From NCBI RefSeq assembly GCF_000520015.2, contig NZ_CP007044.2:1922001-1986000 (forward strand): a DNA stretch of 64,000 bases. Reading direction: 5' to 3'. The position numbers and the translations under genes are program-made. Shown in pieces: positions 1 through 8,317 of this stretch (position 1 is its first letter; each line of letters begins with the position of its first letter). The notes under the pieces were generated by a model. It searched no databases. It worked only from the letters and a program-made list of their open reading frames with translations, and was not told where the DNA came from. This stretch comes from Chania multitudinisentens RB-25 (GTDB taxonomy: Bacteria > Pseudomonadota > Gammaproteobacteria > Enterobacterales > Enterobacteriaceae).

Positions 1-1
1 C

Positions 2-1018
2 AAGCATCTCAACAATGCATTTATGTTGCATGCGTCTACCAGCCCGTTCTACCCGCTATTTGCGGCGCTGGACGTTAATGCCAAGATGCACGCCGGGGCC
101 GCTGGCCGCCGTATGTGGATGGAATGCGTCAAGCTGGGTATTGAAACACGTAAGCAGTTATTGGCACGTTGTGTGCAACTTAAGCCTTTTATTCCACAGC
201 AGGTGGCAGGTAAAGACTGGCAGGATTATGCAACCGATCTGATCGCCAATGATGCGCGTTTCTTTAACTTTGTACCAAATGAACAATGGCATGGGTTTGA
301 GGGCTATGCGCAGAACCAATATCTGGTGGACCCTTGCAAGCTGTTGCTGACCACGCCGGGCATTGATGTGGCTACCGGGCGCTATACCGAGTTCGGTATA
401 CCGGCCACTATTCTGGCCAACTTCCTGCGTGAGAACGGGATTGTGCCGGAAAAGTGCGATCTTAACTCGATCCTGTTCTTGCTGACTCCGGCGGAAAGCC
501 AGGCAAAGATGAACAATCTGGTGGATATGTTGGTGCAATTTGAGCGCTACATTGAAGAGGATGCGCCGTTAAGTGAGGTTTTGCCGACGGTATACCGCAA
601 AAACGAGCAGCGTTACCAAGGTTATACCATCCGCCAGTTGTGCCAGGAGATGCACGATCTGTATGTCAGCTTTGATGTGAAACAACTCCAGAAAGAGATG
701 TTCCGCCGGGCGCATTTCCCGCAGGTGGTGATGAACCCACAGGATGCCAACGTGGAGTTTATCCGCGACAACGTTGAACTGGTGCCGATTGGTCAGGCGG
801 CAGGGCGTATTGCAGCGGAAGGGGCGTTGCCGTACCCGCCAGGCGTGCTGTGTGTGGTGCCAGGGGAAGTGTGGGGCGGGGCGGTGCAGCGTTATTTCCT
901 GGCGTTGGAAGAGGGGATCAATCGTTTGCCGGGTTTCTCCCCTGAATTGCAGGGCGTATACATTGAAAAGAAAGATCACGGCTGGAAGCGGATTTTCGGC
1001 TATATGATCAAGCAGTAA
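2..1018 (+). CDS. speC: Ornithine decarboxylase, C-terminal part (5' end outside the window)
   Basis: PLP-dependent, biosynthetic-type decarboxylase that converts ornithine to putrescine, the entry to the polyamine pathway. Only the last 338 residues are here. The reading frame is open from base 2 and begins just after the region that should carry the PLP-binding lysine, which lies outside the window. Conserved blocks of the prokaryotic Orn/Lys/Arg decarboxylase family are visible: HASTSPFYPLFAAL near the start, VDPCKLLLTTPGID, LANFLRENG and EGALPYPPGVLCVVPGE. The match recalled is closest to E. coli SpeC rather than the inducible SpeF, but the two are similar enough that SpeF cannot be fully excluded. 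It converges on mltC across a short hairpin. Spermidine genes speD and speE lie about 42 kb downstream. Confidence 0.9.
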   Translation, partial: KHLNNAFMLHASTSPFYPLFAALDVNAKMHAGAAGRRMWMECVKLGIETRKQLLARCVQLKPFIPQQVAGKDWQDYATDLIANDARFFNFVPNEQWHGFEGYAQNQYLVDPCKLLLTTPGIDVATGRYTEFGIPATILANFLRENGIVPEKCDLNSILFLLTPAESQAKMNNLVDMLVQFERYIEEDAPLSEVLPTVYRKNEQRYQGYTIRQLCQEMHDLYVSFDVKQLQKEMFRRAHFPQVVMNPQDANVEFIRDNVELVPIGQAAGRIAAEGALPYPPGVLCVVPGEVWGGAVQRYFLALEEGINRLPGFSPELQGVYIEKKDHGWKRIFGYMIKQ

Positions 1019-1022
1019 AACT

Positions 1023-1053
1023 ACAAGGCCGATGTATTATGCATCGGCCTTGT
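1023..1053. terminator. Hairpin terminator between convergent speC and mltC
   Basis: A 12-bp perfect stem (ACAAGGCCGATG paired with CATCGGCCTTGT) closes a 7-nt loop just after the speC stop. There is no long T run after it, so it may act mainly as an mRNA 3'-end hairpin for either strand. Confidence 0.6.
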
Positions 1054-1077
1054 CGGGGTTGTGATTTTAAACGCGCA

Positions 1078-2154
1078 CTATTTCCGGCGATAGCTTTTCT
1101 GCGCGTTATTCACTTTCACCAGATAGCGGCGTGACTCGCTCGCGGGGTGTTTGCTGGTTAACGTCTGATAAATATCTCCCGGCTGCATCTGATTGATAAT
1201 CTCTACCGCACGGTTCTTGTCACTGTTGAAGACCCGTAGCACGCTGCCAGCTCCACCGTTATAAGCGGTGATCACCGCGTAACGGCGCGAGGTCGGGTTC
1301 TGGATCCCGCCGAGATAGTTGTTTTGCAGGATCGCCAGGTAAGCAGTACCCGTATCAATATTGTTTTCTGGATCGAACAGATAGCTGCGGCTTGGTGTGC
1401 CCCCTTTGCCCTTCATCAGAAACACGTCTTTACCGGCGGTATGCTGCATGACCTGCATCAGGCCCAGCGCATCGGATCTACTGACTGCATACGGGTTGAA
1501 ACTGGATTCAGTCTGCATGATCGCCAGGATCAGCGACTCTTCAACGCCGTATTTTTCAGAGGCTTTACGCACCATCGGCAGATATTTATGTGCACGCTTG
1601 TCCAGGTGGTTAGGCACCAGTTGGATCGTGATCGAATAAATCACGTGCAGGCCAGAGGTACGCTTTTGTAATCGGGTTTGCAGCAGGTAGTCGGCGAAAT
1701 GTGCCGCACGCCATTCCCAGCGGATTGGCTGGCCGCTGTTATCCAGCACCTGGCCATACAGGAATGGTTCTTTACTGATCTGGATATCGTTGGCGTCGGA
1801 ATAGAGATCGATGGAACCCGGATCATCCCCCATCAACAAGGTGCTGATAATTGCCTGGCGCAGATGAGCGGCAGGATCGGTGGTGGCAATGGTTTCGACC
1901 GTGATCGTCCCCGCATCAAAATTGATATGGCTGCGGGTTTGATACTGATCGGTATATTTAACGTAATCTTTGGGCCCGGCGATCAACACTTCGCTGATGC
2001 CCCAGATGTTCTCAATGTTATGGGCAAACTGGCCCATCAGAATCTCAAAACCATTGGTGTCTTTCACCAGGGCTTCGTTGAATTCTTCGCTTTTCTGGTC
2101 AGAACAAGAGATCAACAAGGGCGCTATCACTAGCAAAGCTAAAATTTTCTTCAT
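1078..2154 (-). CDS. mltC: Membrane-bound lytic murein transglycosylase C
   Basis: Outer-membrane lipoprotein that cleaves the MurNAc-GlcNAc bond of peptidoglycan to give 1,6-anhydro ends. The start at 2154 gives 358 residues and a typical lipoprotein signal: MKKILALL, a hydrophobic stretch, then lipobox LLISC with Cys near residue 17. A DUF3393-type N-terminal domain follows. The C-terminal half is an SLT lysozyme-like domain: ILAIMQTESSFNPYAVS contains the catalytic Glu, then GLMQVM and ITAYNGGAGSVLRVF. An upstream in-frame start exists but would put extra residues before the signal peptide. It is the last gene of the mutY-yggX-mltC group, as in E. coli. Confidence 0.95.
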   Translation of the reverse strand: MKKILALLVIAPLLISCSDQKSEEFNEALVKDTNGFEILMGQFAHNIENIWGISEVLIAGPKDYVKYTDQYQTRSHINFDAGTITVETIATTDPAAHLRQAIISTLLMGDDPGSIDLYSDANDIQISKEPFLYGQVLDNSGQPIRWEWRAAHFADYLLQTRLQKRTSGLHVIYSITIQLVPNHLDKRAHKYLPMVRKASEKYGVEESLILAIMQTESSFNPYAVSRSDALGLMQVMQHTAGKDVFLMKGKGGTPSRSYLFDPENNIDTGTAYLAILQNNYLGGIQNPTSRRYAVITAYNGGAGSVLRVFNSDKNRAVEIINQMQPGDIYQTLTSKHPASESRRYLVKVNNAQKSYRRK

Positions 2155-2220
2155 CTTAAAGCCGTATACGAGAAGAATGAGTTGAGTGCTTATCAGGGCC
2201 AACGTTTGGCCCTGATAATA

Positions 2221-2493
2221 TTATTCGCTCGGCGGTGTATAACCTTCGATATGGACGTCGTGCCCTTCGAACAGGAATCTTATCATCTCTGCTTCCAGCA
2301 GTTTGCGATCGTCAACGTTCATCATATTGAGCTTTTTCTCGTTGATCAGCATGGTTTGCTTTTTCATCCATTCACCCCAGGCTTCTTTGGAGATCTCGTT
2401 GAAGATGCGTTTACCAATATCACCTGGATAGAGTTGGAAGTCCTGCCCTTCGGCATCGCGCTGTAGGAAGGTACAAAAAATGGTTCTGCTCAT
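2221..2493 (-). CDS. yggX: YggX, Fe(II)-trafficking / oxidative protection protein
   Basis: Small 90-residue cytoplasmic protein of the YggX family, linked in enterobacteria to protection of Fe-S proteins from oxidants. The family signature is visible at the start: MSRTIFCTFLQRDAEGQDFQ with the conserved Cys at residue 7, followed by the GDIGKRIFNEIS and EAWGEWMKKQTMLINE blocks. Its start overlaps the stop of mutY by 4 nt, so the two are probably translationally coupled. MutY carries a [4Fe-4S] cluster, which fits the pairing. Confidence 0.93.
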   Translation of the reverse strand: MSRTIFCTFLQRDAEGQDFQLYPGDIGKRIFNEISKEAWGEWMKKQTMLINEKKLNMMNVDDRKLLEAEMIRFLFEGHDVHIEGYTPPSE

Positions 2494-3572
2494 GCTAATT
2501 CCTCATCAATGGCGCTATTGTGGAGCGGTGGCTGCTTTGCCAGTTGTTGCAACAGGCGTTCGACCGGTGCGGCCAGCCCGACCGATGGCGGCTGCGCTAA
2601 GTTATACCAGAGACCGGCACCCTCATCCATGGCACCCGTTGCTTTATTGATGCTCAACCACATTGGCACAATATCCAGATGGAAATGGCTGAAAGTGTGA
2701 CGAAAAGCGGTCAATTGCGCCAGAGAATTACCCTGCAAGCCGCGCTGCTGTAACCAGAATTCCAAATCAATGCGCGCACTGAACTGTGGGAAACAGAACA
2801 GGCCACCCCACAACCCGCTGCCTGGGCGCTGTTCCAGCCACACGCCATCGCCGTGTTGCAGTAATAAGAAGTAAGCGGTTTTCTCCGGCAGCGTTTGCTT
2901 GGGCTTTTTGCCTGGATATTTGGCCCAACTGCTGTTGCCGTTAGCGAGGCAGCCGACCTTGAGCGGGCATAAATCGCATTTCGGCTTGGAACGGGTGCAA
3001 ACCATCGCTCCCAGATCCATCATCGCCTGATTGAACTGGCCGACGCTTTGCGCTGGCGTCACTTCTTCACTGATCTGCCAGAGGCGGTTTTCCACCTCTT
3101 TTTTGCCCGGCCAGCCCTCAATGGTGTAACAGCGAGCCAGTACGCGCTTCACGTTGCCGTCAAGGATCGGGTAATGCTGTCCCAGCGCCAAAGAGAGAAT
3201 CGCCCCGGCGGTTGAACGGCCTACGCCGGGCAGATCGACGATTTCAGCAAAGGTTGTCGGGAACTCGCCGCCGTGCTGTGCAACAATAGTCTGAGCCGCT
3301 TTATGCAGATTTCTGGCGCGGGCGTAGTAACCCAACCCGGTCCACAGATGCAGAACTTCATCCAACGGCGCTTCCGCAAGGGCACGCACGTGCGGAAAAC
3401 GTGTCATAAATCGCTGAAAATAAGGAATAACGGTGGCAACCTGAGTTTGTTGCAACATCACCTCAGAGAGCCATACTTGATAAGGCGTTTTATCGAGTTG
3501 CCACGGCAGTGTCTTGCGGCCGTAGCGCTGGTACCAGTCAAGCACCACGTGCGAGAACTGTTGCGCTTGCAT
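2490..3572 (-). CDS. mutY: A/G-specific adenine DNA glycosylase
   Basis: Removes adenine mispaired with 8-oxoguanine or guanine. The HhH-GPD fold is visible: LSEVMLQQTQVATVIPYF, the helix-hairpin-helix block VDLPGVGRSTAGAILSLALG and the catalytic Asp in HYPILDGNVKRVL. The [4Fe-4S] ligands follow the spacing C-x6-C-x2-C-x5-C in CTRSKPKCDLCPLKVGC. A Nudix-like MutT-related domain that recognises 8-oxoG fills the C-terminal third (ATG starts at 3575 and 3572 are both possible). The product is about 360 residues, usual for the family. It is divergent from trmB across roughly 250 bp. Confidence 0.96.
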   Translation of the reverse strand: MQAQQFSHVVLDWYQRYGRKTLPWQLDKTPYQVWLSEVMLQQTQVATVIPYFQRFMTRFPHVRALAEAPLDEVLHLWTGLGYYARARNLHKAAQTIVAQHGGEFPTTFAEIVDLPGVGRSTAGAILSLALGQHYPILDGNVKRVLARCYTIEGWPGKKEVENRLWQISEEVTPAQSVGQFNQAMMDLGAMVCTRSKPKCDLCPLKVGCLANGNSSWAKYPGKKPKQTLPEKTAYFLLLQHGDGVWLEQRPGSGLWGGLFCFPQFSARIDLEFWLQQRGLQGNSLAQLTAFRHTFSHFHLDIVPMWLSINKATGAMDEGAGLWYNLAQPPSVGLAAPVERLLQQLAKQPPLHNSAIDEELA

Positions 3573-3822
3573 CATAAGCAGGTTTCGCTATCTGGCTGAT
3601 TAATGGATGCGCGATTCCAGCATAGAGTAAGAGTGCTGTAAACCGGAACTTTCCGGCGCAGCACACCTGGTATGGTGATGAACGCTTGCTAAACCGAGGT
3701 ATCTTTGCATAATGCGCATTTCTACTCGTCATATTTCAAACCGAGCTTGCCATGTTATCCGGCCCAACTCGAATTATGCAGAGTATCCCGACTAATTGGC
3801 AGCCAAACAGACAGAAAGCACT

Positions 3823-4542
3823 ATGATTAATGACGTCATCTCCCCGGAATTTGATGAGAACGGCCGTGCGATGCGCCGTATCCGTAGTTTTGTTCGCCGC
3901 CAGGGGCGGCTGACCAAAGGCCAGCAGTATGCGCTGGACCACTATTGGCCGGTGATGGGAGTGGAATATCAGGCTGCGCCTGTCGAGATTGCCACTTTGT
4001 TTGGCCGCGCAGCGCCAACCGTGCTGGAGATTGGTTTTGGCATGGGGGCTTCGCTGGTCACCATGGCAAGCCATAACCCGCAGCAGAATTTCTTAGGGAT
4101 TGAAGTTCATTCACCGGGCGTTGGTGCCTGCCTGGCCGATGCTCACGAAGCAGAGTTGAGTAACCTGCGGGTGATGTGCCATGACGCGGTGGAAGTGTTG
4201 CAGAACATGATCCCGAACGGTTCACTGGATATGGTGCAGTTGTTTTTCCCGGATCCGTGGCACAAAGCACGCCACAACAAGCGCCGCATAGTGCAGCCGC
4301 CGTTTGTTGAACTGGTATTGAGTAAATTAAAAGTGGGTGGTGTTTTCCATATGGCCACCGACTGGCAACCCTATGCAGAACATATGCTGGAGGTGATGAA
4401 TGGTAATGCAGGATATCGTAATCTTTCCAAGAACCATGATTACGTGCCGCGCCCAGATTCACGTCCATTAACGAAATTTGAATTACGTGGCCAGCGTCTG
4501 GGTCATGGCGTTTGGGATCTGATGTTTGAGAGGATGGAATAA
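3823..4542 (+). CDS. trmB: tRNA (guanine-N7)-methyltransferase
   Basis: SAM-dependent enzyme that makes m7G46 in the tRNA variable loop. The chosen ATG gives 239 residues starting MINDVISPEFDENGRAMRRI, matching E. coli TrmB length; an upstream TTG would add nine unsupported residues. The SAM-binding motif TVLEIGFGMGASLV is at about residues 67-80, and the family motif FFPDPWHKARHNKRRI lies near residue 140. The C-terminus VWDLMFERME is intact even though an island is inserted exactly here: the 19-bp repeat that bounds the island supplies the last codons and the TAA stop. In the ancestral arrangement this stop overlapped the yggL ATG by one base. Confidence 0.96.
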   Translation: MINDVISPEFDENGRAMRRIRSFVRRQGRLTKGQQYALDHYWPVMGVEYQAAPVEIATLFGRAAPTVLEIGFGMGASLVTMASHNPQQNFLGIEVHSPGVGACLADAHEAELSNLRVMCHDAVEVLQNMIPNGSLDMVQLFFPDPWHKARHNKRRIVQPPFVELVLSKLKVGGVFHMATDWQPYAEHMLEVMNGNAGYRNLSKNHDYVPRPDSRPLTKFELRGQRLGHGVWDLMFERME

Positions 4543-4549
4543 TGGCTAA
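4531..4549 (+). repeat. Left 19-bp direct repeat of the trmB/yggL island (attL-like)
   Basis: AGGATGGAATAATGGCTAA occurs here and again, exactly, at 7887-7905. The core contains the last two trmB sense codons, its TAA stop, a Shine-Dalgarno-like AGGA and the ATG of yggL. Insertion between the copies therefore leaves both genes intact. Flanking bases differ on both sides. Confidence 0.85.
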
Positions 4550-4773
4550 TTATTGTTTCTATTCTGATTTTTAGTGGTGAAATCAACGATTAAATTAATT
4601 TATTTGTTTGATTTTTAAATGTTTTATTTGGGGTTTGTTGTTTCTTGTTGTTTCATCAAATCCCACTCAAAACCACTAAATCCTACATTTTAATGTAGGT
4701 CAAAATGTAGCTTGCCAATTTGCCTATGGTATAATGAGTGTCATGTAACAATGACACTCATGGAGCTAACTAG

Positions 4774-5220
4774 TTGGAAAAATTAGAGAAAAAACCACTG
4801 TCAACTAAAGCTATTGAAGCCCGGTGACAAAGACAAAGCTGATACTGGCGAAAACCGTGAATTACGGCTCAGTTGTGGTGTTACCGGAATTAAGTCTTTC
4901 TTCTACCGCTATACCAATCCCCTCAGTGGCAAGCTCGTCCAAGTTCATATCGGTCACGTCCTTAATATTTCTTTGGCACAGGCTCGTGCTGAACTGCAAG
5001 CGCTTAAGCAGATAAAGAATGAAGGTCGTTGTCCTTCCAGTGAACAGAAAGCAAAGCTGAAAAACAGCAAGCTGTATTCACTGTCCGAGATTTGGTAGAA
5101 CTGTACCTCACTCAGCGCATTGAAGATCGCAAAGGGAAAGACGGAAAAATTATTCAAGGAGCGCGGAAAGTCGGAGGACAATACATATGCCGACGTATGA
5201 TTGTAAGTATCCCGGTGCTC
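4774..5220 (+). pseudogene. P4-type tyrosine integrase, N-terminal remnant with frameshifts
   Basis: Starts at a TTG preceded by GGAG. The first 16 codons read like the integrase N-terminus (LSTKAIEA), then hit TGA at 4825. The protein continues one frame over as LKPGDKDKADTGENREL and FFYRYTNPLSGKLVQVHIGH, the arm-binding (DUF4102-like) domain. The break is explained by loss of one copy of an 8-bp repeat (TTGAAGCC). A second frame change near 5055 continues as VRDLVELYLTQRIEDRKGK. The catalytic domain with its R-H-R-Y residues is missing. The gene sits directly inside the left repeat, where an integrase is expected, and was probably the enzyme that inserted the island. It cannot now be functional. 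Confidence 0.8.
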
Positions 5221-5238
5221 TAATTTTGTGATCCATAT

Positions 5239-6539
5239 ATGGACGCCCCGGGTATTACAAGTACTGGTTCGATACGGTTTGCGACCATATATCCGGCATC
5301 GCTGATGGGTAAATTACCCTCGCCATGATGTTATCCGAGCCCTGTTTCCTTATCACTACACCGGTATTTGATTACCCAGGATCACTTCAGGCTGTTACAG
5401 GGACGGTAGCCGTTTTCTCATCAGTGCTTGCAAACTCAGAGAGACATATTTTTTTAACGCCGTATTGCATTAACTCACAGCAAATGCCTTTTTCATATTA
5501 AAATCAACGTCATCGGTCAATATGCGCCAGATGATCCGGGTCAGTTTATTCGCTAAAGCTTTAGAAACTCTCGTCGGGCCTCCAACCTTTTTAGCCAATG
5601 GCCCAGGCTGTCGTTACGTTTTTTCACGCATCGCATCGCATCGCATCACTGAGCGTGCGCCATGGATGATCAGTGTTCTCAGGCTGCGATTGCCATTTTT
5701 TGTCACAGAGGACAATCTTTGCTTCCCTCCCGAACTGTGCTGCCGGGGAACCAGACCGCACCAGGCGAATAATTATCTTCCGCTGGAGAACTGCGCAGCA
5801 TCTACTTCACTGATGAAAGCCGCAGCGATAAGTGGGCCGACACCCGGGGTCGTTAATAAATGACGATAGGCTGTCTGTTGTGACGACAATGCAGCAATTT
5901 CTTTATCCAAACCGGTGACGCGTTCATTCAGCGCCTGCATCTCTTCGCGCAATGAAGAAAGTAAACGGCGAAGCGTGAAAGTTAAGTCATTGGATGCGTC
6001 TTCAATAAGCGCGGGTAGCTGCTGCCGGAGACATTGGAGCCCGACAGGAATAATGAGCCCATATTCAGCGAGCAGAGAACGAAGCTGGTTAGCCAGCGCG
6101 GTTCTCTGCTCAACCCTAAGTTGGCGGGTATTGCGCAGCGCTTTGAGATCCTGCTGCCCCGTGGTTTTGACCGAAACAAAGTGGATCCCCGGGCGGTGGT
6201 ACTAAAAACTGGAGGGACTACACTTTCACGTGCTGGGCAGGGATAAGCCTTACGCTGAATCCCATAGCACCGAGAGTACGGCCCCAGTAATGAGAGGTTG
6301 AACAGGCTTCCATCGCGATTAAAGTACCCGGTTTAAACTGGCGAAGCGTATCCAGCAATCTCTGACGCGATATTTTTCTGTTCCAGGCAACGGAACCATC
6401 GACCATCCAGACACATACCTGAAAAACAGATTTGGCAATATCGATACCAACAACTCTGATCGTATTCATGTGATGTTACTCCCGGAGCAATACAGTCAGT
6501 AAAAGTATGGCACTGACCACCTTAAGAAGGGGCGTCCAT
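5239..6539 (-). mobile_element. IS110-family insertion sequence, degenerate
   Basis: About 1.3 kb bounded by an 11-bp inverted repeat, ATGGACGCCCC at 5239-5249 and its complement at 6529-6539. It contains a single transposase relic on the minus strand. It lies downstream of the broken integrase and may have interrupted it, since the integrase homology stops shortly before the left end. The exact outer limits are uncertain because IS110 elements often have no clear terminal repeats. Confidence 0.65.
5470..6469 (-). pseudogene. IS110-family transposase, frameshifted
   Basis: The N-terminus is clear: MNTIRVVGIDIAKSVFQVCV with the first catalytic Asp, then LIAMEACSTSHYWGR with the Glu. After PAQHVK there is a deletion and frame change. 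Homology resumes as GIHFVSVKTTGQQDLKAL, ALANQLRSLLAEYGLIIPVG, LTTPGVGPLIAAAFISEVDA and LFAWCGLVP, ending near 5470. The missing stretch should carry the two conserved Asp residues of the DEDD catalytic set, and an in-frame TAA follows FSSGR. The enzyme is therefore inactive. Confidence 0.8.
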
Positions 6540-6676
6540 CACATCACTACAGGTTAACCGCGATATAAAGAACGCCGCTAAGGCGGCGATCCGGGGAATG
6601 AGAGTTTAAGGCTGTGATCAACTGGTAAGTACAAAAAATAGTCAGGAAAATTTAATTTTCTACCCGGTATTTTTAT

Positions 6677-6991
6677 TTATCTATTCTTCAATATACTCAA
6701 ACCATCACTCAATATTTTCGTATTATTAAAATCCCCTCCACGGTCAATATATCCAGACCATTTTGGATAATATTCTTTAAACAAAAGATTGCCATTCTCT
6801 GTTAAATCAGAACTATACAAGGCAAGATCATCTTTCAAACTACCATCTTCTTTAAACGGTTCTAATGTAACCAAATTATTTTCCTTGAGAAAGGTCATTA
6901 ATATTTTTGTTATATTAGTTATTTGCTCGCGATAAGATAAATTTTTACTTCTTTTTAATAAACTTGAGTAATTAAATCTTAATAAATTCAT
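6677..6991 (-). CDS. Putative immunity protein of an orphan toxin/immunity pair
   Basis: A 104-residue, AT-rich ORF directly downstream (13 nt) of a toxin-like fragment on the same strand. It has no signal peptide or membrane segment and reads as a small soluble protein (MNLLRFNYSSLLKRSKN, then FKEDGSLKDDLALYSSDLT and KEYYPKWSGYIDRGG). I do not recognise a named family with certainty. The assignment as a CdiI-like immunity protein rests on its position, size, composition and on the usual toxin-then-immunity order in contact-dependent inhibition modules. It appears intact, while the neighbouring toxin gene has lost its delivery portion. Confidence 0.45.
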   Translation of the reverse strand: MNLLRFNYSSLLKRSKNLSYREQITNITKILMTFLKENNLVTLEPFKEDGSLKDDLALYSSDLTENGNLLFKEYYPKWSGYIDRGGDFNNTKILSDGLSILKNR

Positions 6992-7004
6992 TTTGCTACC
7001 CCTA

Positions 7005-7366
7005 CTAATTAAGGTGAATTATTCTAGATGCGTCATCAGAAAGTTCTATCAACTCTTTTGTTACTGGATGGCGAAAAAAACCACCTCCGGCAGATCGAAT
7101 AATCTCCTCTTTTGCAGATTGAGCAACTTTAGATGCTGTTTTACTGGTTACTTTGATACCTTTCCAGCCATCTTTAGTCTTAACTACAAAATCAAGAATT
7201 CGAGAACCTTTTGTGCTACCGACCTGAATAGCATCATCAACAAGACCAACTATTTTTCCATCAGAATTATGTAAATGTCGCTGACTCAAAACATTATCTT
7301 TCCCAAAAATATTTTGCAATCGCTCTAACAATCTGGCTTCTCGCGCATCATTTTGAGGTTCTCAAG
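7005..7366 (-). pseudogene. Orphan CdiA-CT-like toxin domain fragment
   Basis: The open frame begins just after an in-frame TGA near 7366 (EPQNDAREARLLERLQN) and ends at 7005. No good start codon or ribosome site is visible. The C-terminal part, RILDFVVKTKDGWKGIKVTS followed by TASKVAQSAKEEIIRSAGGG, resembles nuclease-like tips of polymorphic toxins of the CDI/hemagglutinin type. A PD-(D/E)XK-like fold is possible but unproven. Orphan toxin tips with their immunity gene are known to lie behind cdiA genes as spare modules, but no cdiA or cdiB gene is seen here. Whether it is ever translated is doubtful. Confidence 0.45.
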
Positions 7367-7886
7367 CGTGTATGTCAGCTTAAAGAGGTCACTTTGTTGC
7401 ACTATATCGCCGCTGCATGAACGCCAAACGTATGCGAGATGAGATTTGAGTTTGGCCCTTATACCTTGCTTACGGCCCTTTTCCAACAGCGGTTGAATAT
7501 CAATCGCGACTGTCTTGGAAAAACGTCTCTGTTTTTGGGCTGTAGCTAGCCAACGGACGATGAAAAGATGGTGGAGGCCACAGCACCGTCCTGAACAGCG
7601 GTTTGCAACGCAACAAGAGCACAAAAAGTGAGATGAGCAAGGTCGTGGGTGGTTTGGTCAGGAGGTGTTGCCATTGATGCCACTAAAGCTGATTAAAACT
7701 GATGGTGATGGTATTTAGGCTTGGTGGCAGTGGCAACCTCAAATGAGTGAAGGTAAGCTAGGTACATCTGTTGGTAGCTGCTAAACTTGTGCTATTGCTA
7801 ACCACCTGAAAATCAGACACTTAATTAAATGTAGGTTAAAGTTTAACTTTCATTTAATTCGTCTAAAAATACCATTAAAATCAAAT
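7367..7886. other. Right part of the island without a recognisable gene
   Basis: A minus-strand open stretch at 7325-7624 (AKLKSHLAYVWRSCSGDIVQ) may be a gene fragment but was not identified. The remainder is AT-rich with no convincing ORF. ATGTAGGTTAAAGTTTAACT near 7830 loosely echoes the ATGTAGGTCAAAATGTAG near the left end (about 4693-4710), as integrase arm sites sometimes do. Confidence 0.4.
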
Positions 7887-7905
7887 AGGATGGAATAATG
7901 GCTAA
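7887..7905 (+). repeat. Right 19-bp direct repeat of the island (attR-like)
   Basis: Exact copy of 4531-4549. It carries AGGA seven bases before the ATG of yggL, so yggL keeps its ribosome site, but any trmB promoter is now 3.3 kb away. Confidence 0.85.
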
Positions 7906-8224
7906 GAACCGCAGTCGTCGTTTACGTAAAAAGCTGCATATTGCAGAGTTTCAGGAACAGGGTTTTTCCGTGGCTTGGCATTTTGCCGAAGGCACCGCTG
8001 TTGAAGATATCGATAGCACGTTGGATGCTTTTATCGATGAAGTGATCGAGCCAAACGGGCTGGCGTTTGATGGCAGTGGCTACCTGCAATGGGAAGGCTT
8101 GATTTGCCAGCAGAGGATCAGCAATTGCACCGACGAACAGCGTGAGCTGGTCAAAAACTGGCTGGAAGCGCGTAAGCTGAGCGAAGTGAAGGTCAGCGAA
8201 CTGTTTGATATCTGGTGGGATTGA
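7898..8224 (+). CDS. yggL: YggL family protein, 50S-associated (DUF469)
   Basis: 108-residue protein starting MAKNRSRRLRKKLHIAEFQE, then FSVAWHFAEGTAVEDIDSTL and ending ELFDIWWD. These match the YggL family, reported to associate with the 50S ribosomal subunit. It normally follows trmB with a stop/start overlap. Here an island separates them, so coupling is lost and transcription must come from inside the island or by long read-through. A hairpin with a short T-rich tail follows. Confidence 0.92.
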   Translation: MAKNRSRRLRKKLHIAEFQEQGFSVAWHFAEGTAVEDIDSTLDAFIDEVIEPNGLAFDGSGYLQWEGLICQQRISNCTDEQRELVKNWLEARKLSEVKVSELFDIWWD

Positions 8225-8272
8225 TTTCTGCCCGATCGGCGCGGCAGGCGGCTGCGTGATAAATGCTGATTG

Positions 8273-8300
8273 AAGGTGCCTTAATGGCACCTTTGCTTTA
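8273..8300 (+). terminator. Terminator after yggL
   Basis: AAGGTGCC, 5-nt loop, GGCACCTT followed by TGCTTTA. It lies only 18 bp before glsB, so glsB may be partly read through or have its own promoter in the preceding 90 bp. Confidence 0.6.
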
Positions 8301-8317
8301 TCTGGAGTGTAACCACA

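Noticed and set aside
4550..4773. tRNA gene as the integration target of the island
   Set aside because: No cloverleaf can be drawn; the duplicated core is the trmB/yggL overlap.
7325..7624. Cys/Arg-rich minus-strand frame upstream of the toxin fragment
   Set aside because: May be part of a decayed gene, but no family could be named; not listed as a gene.
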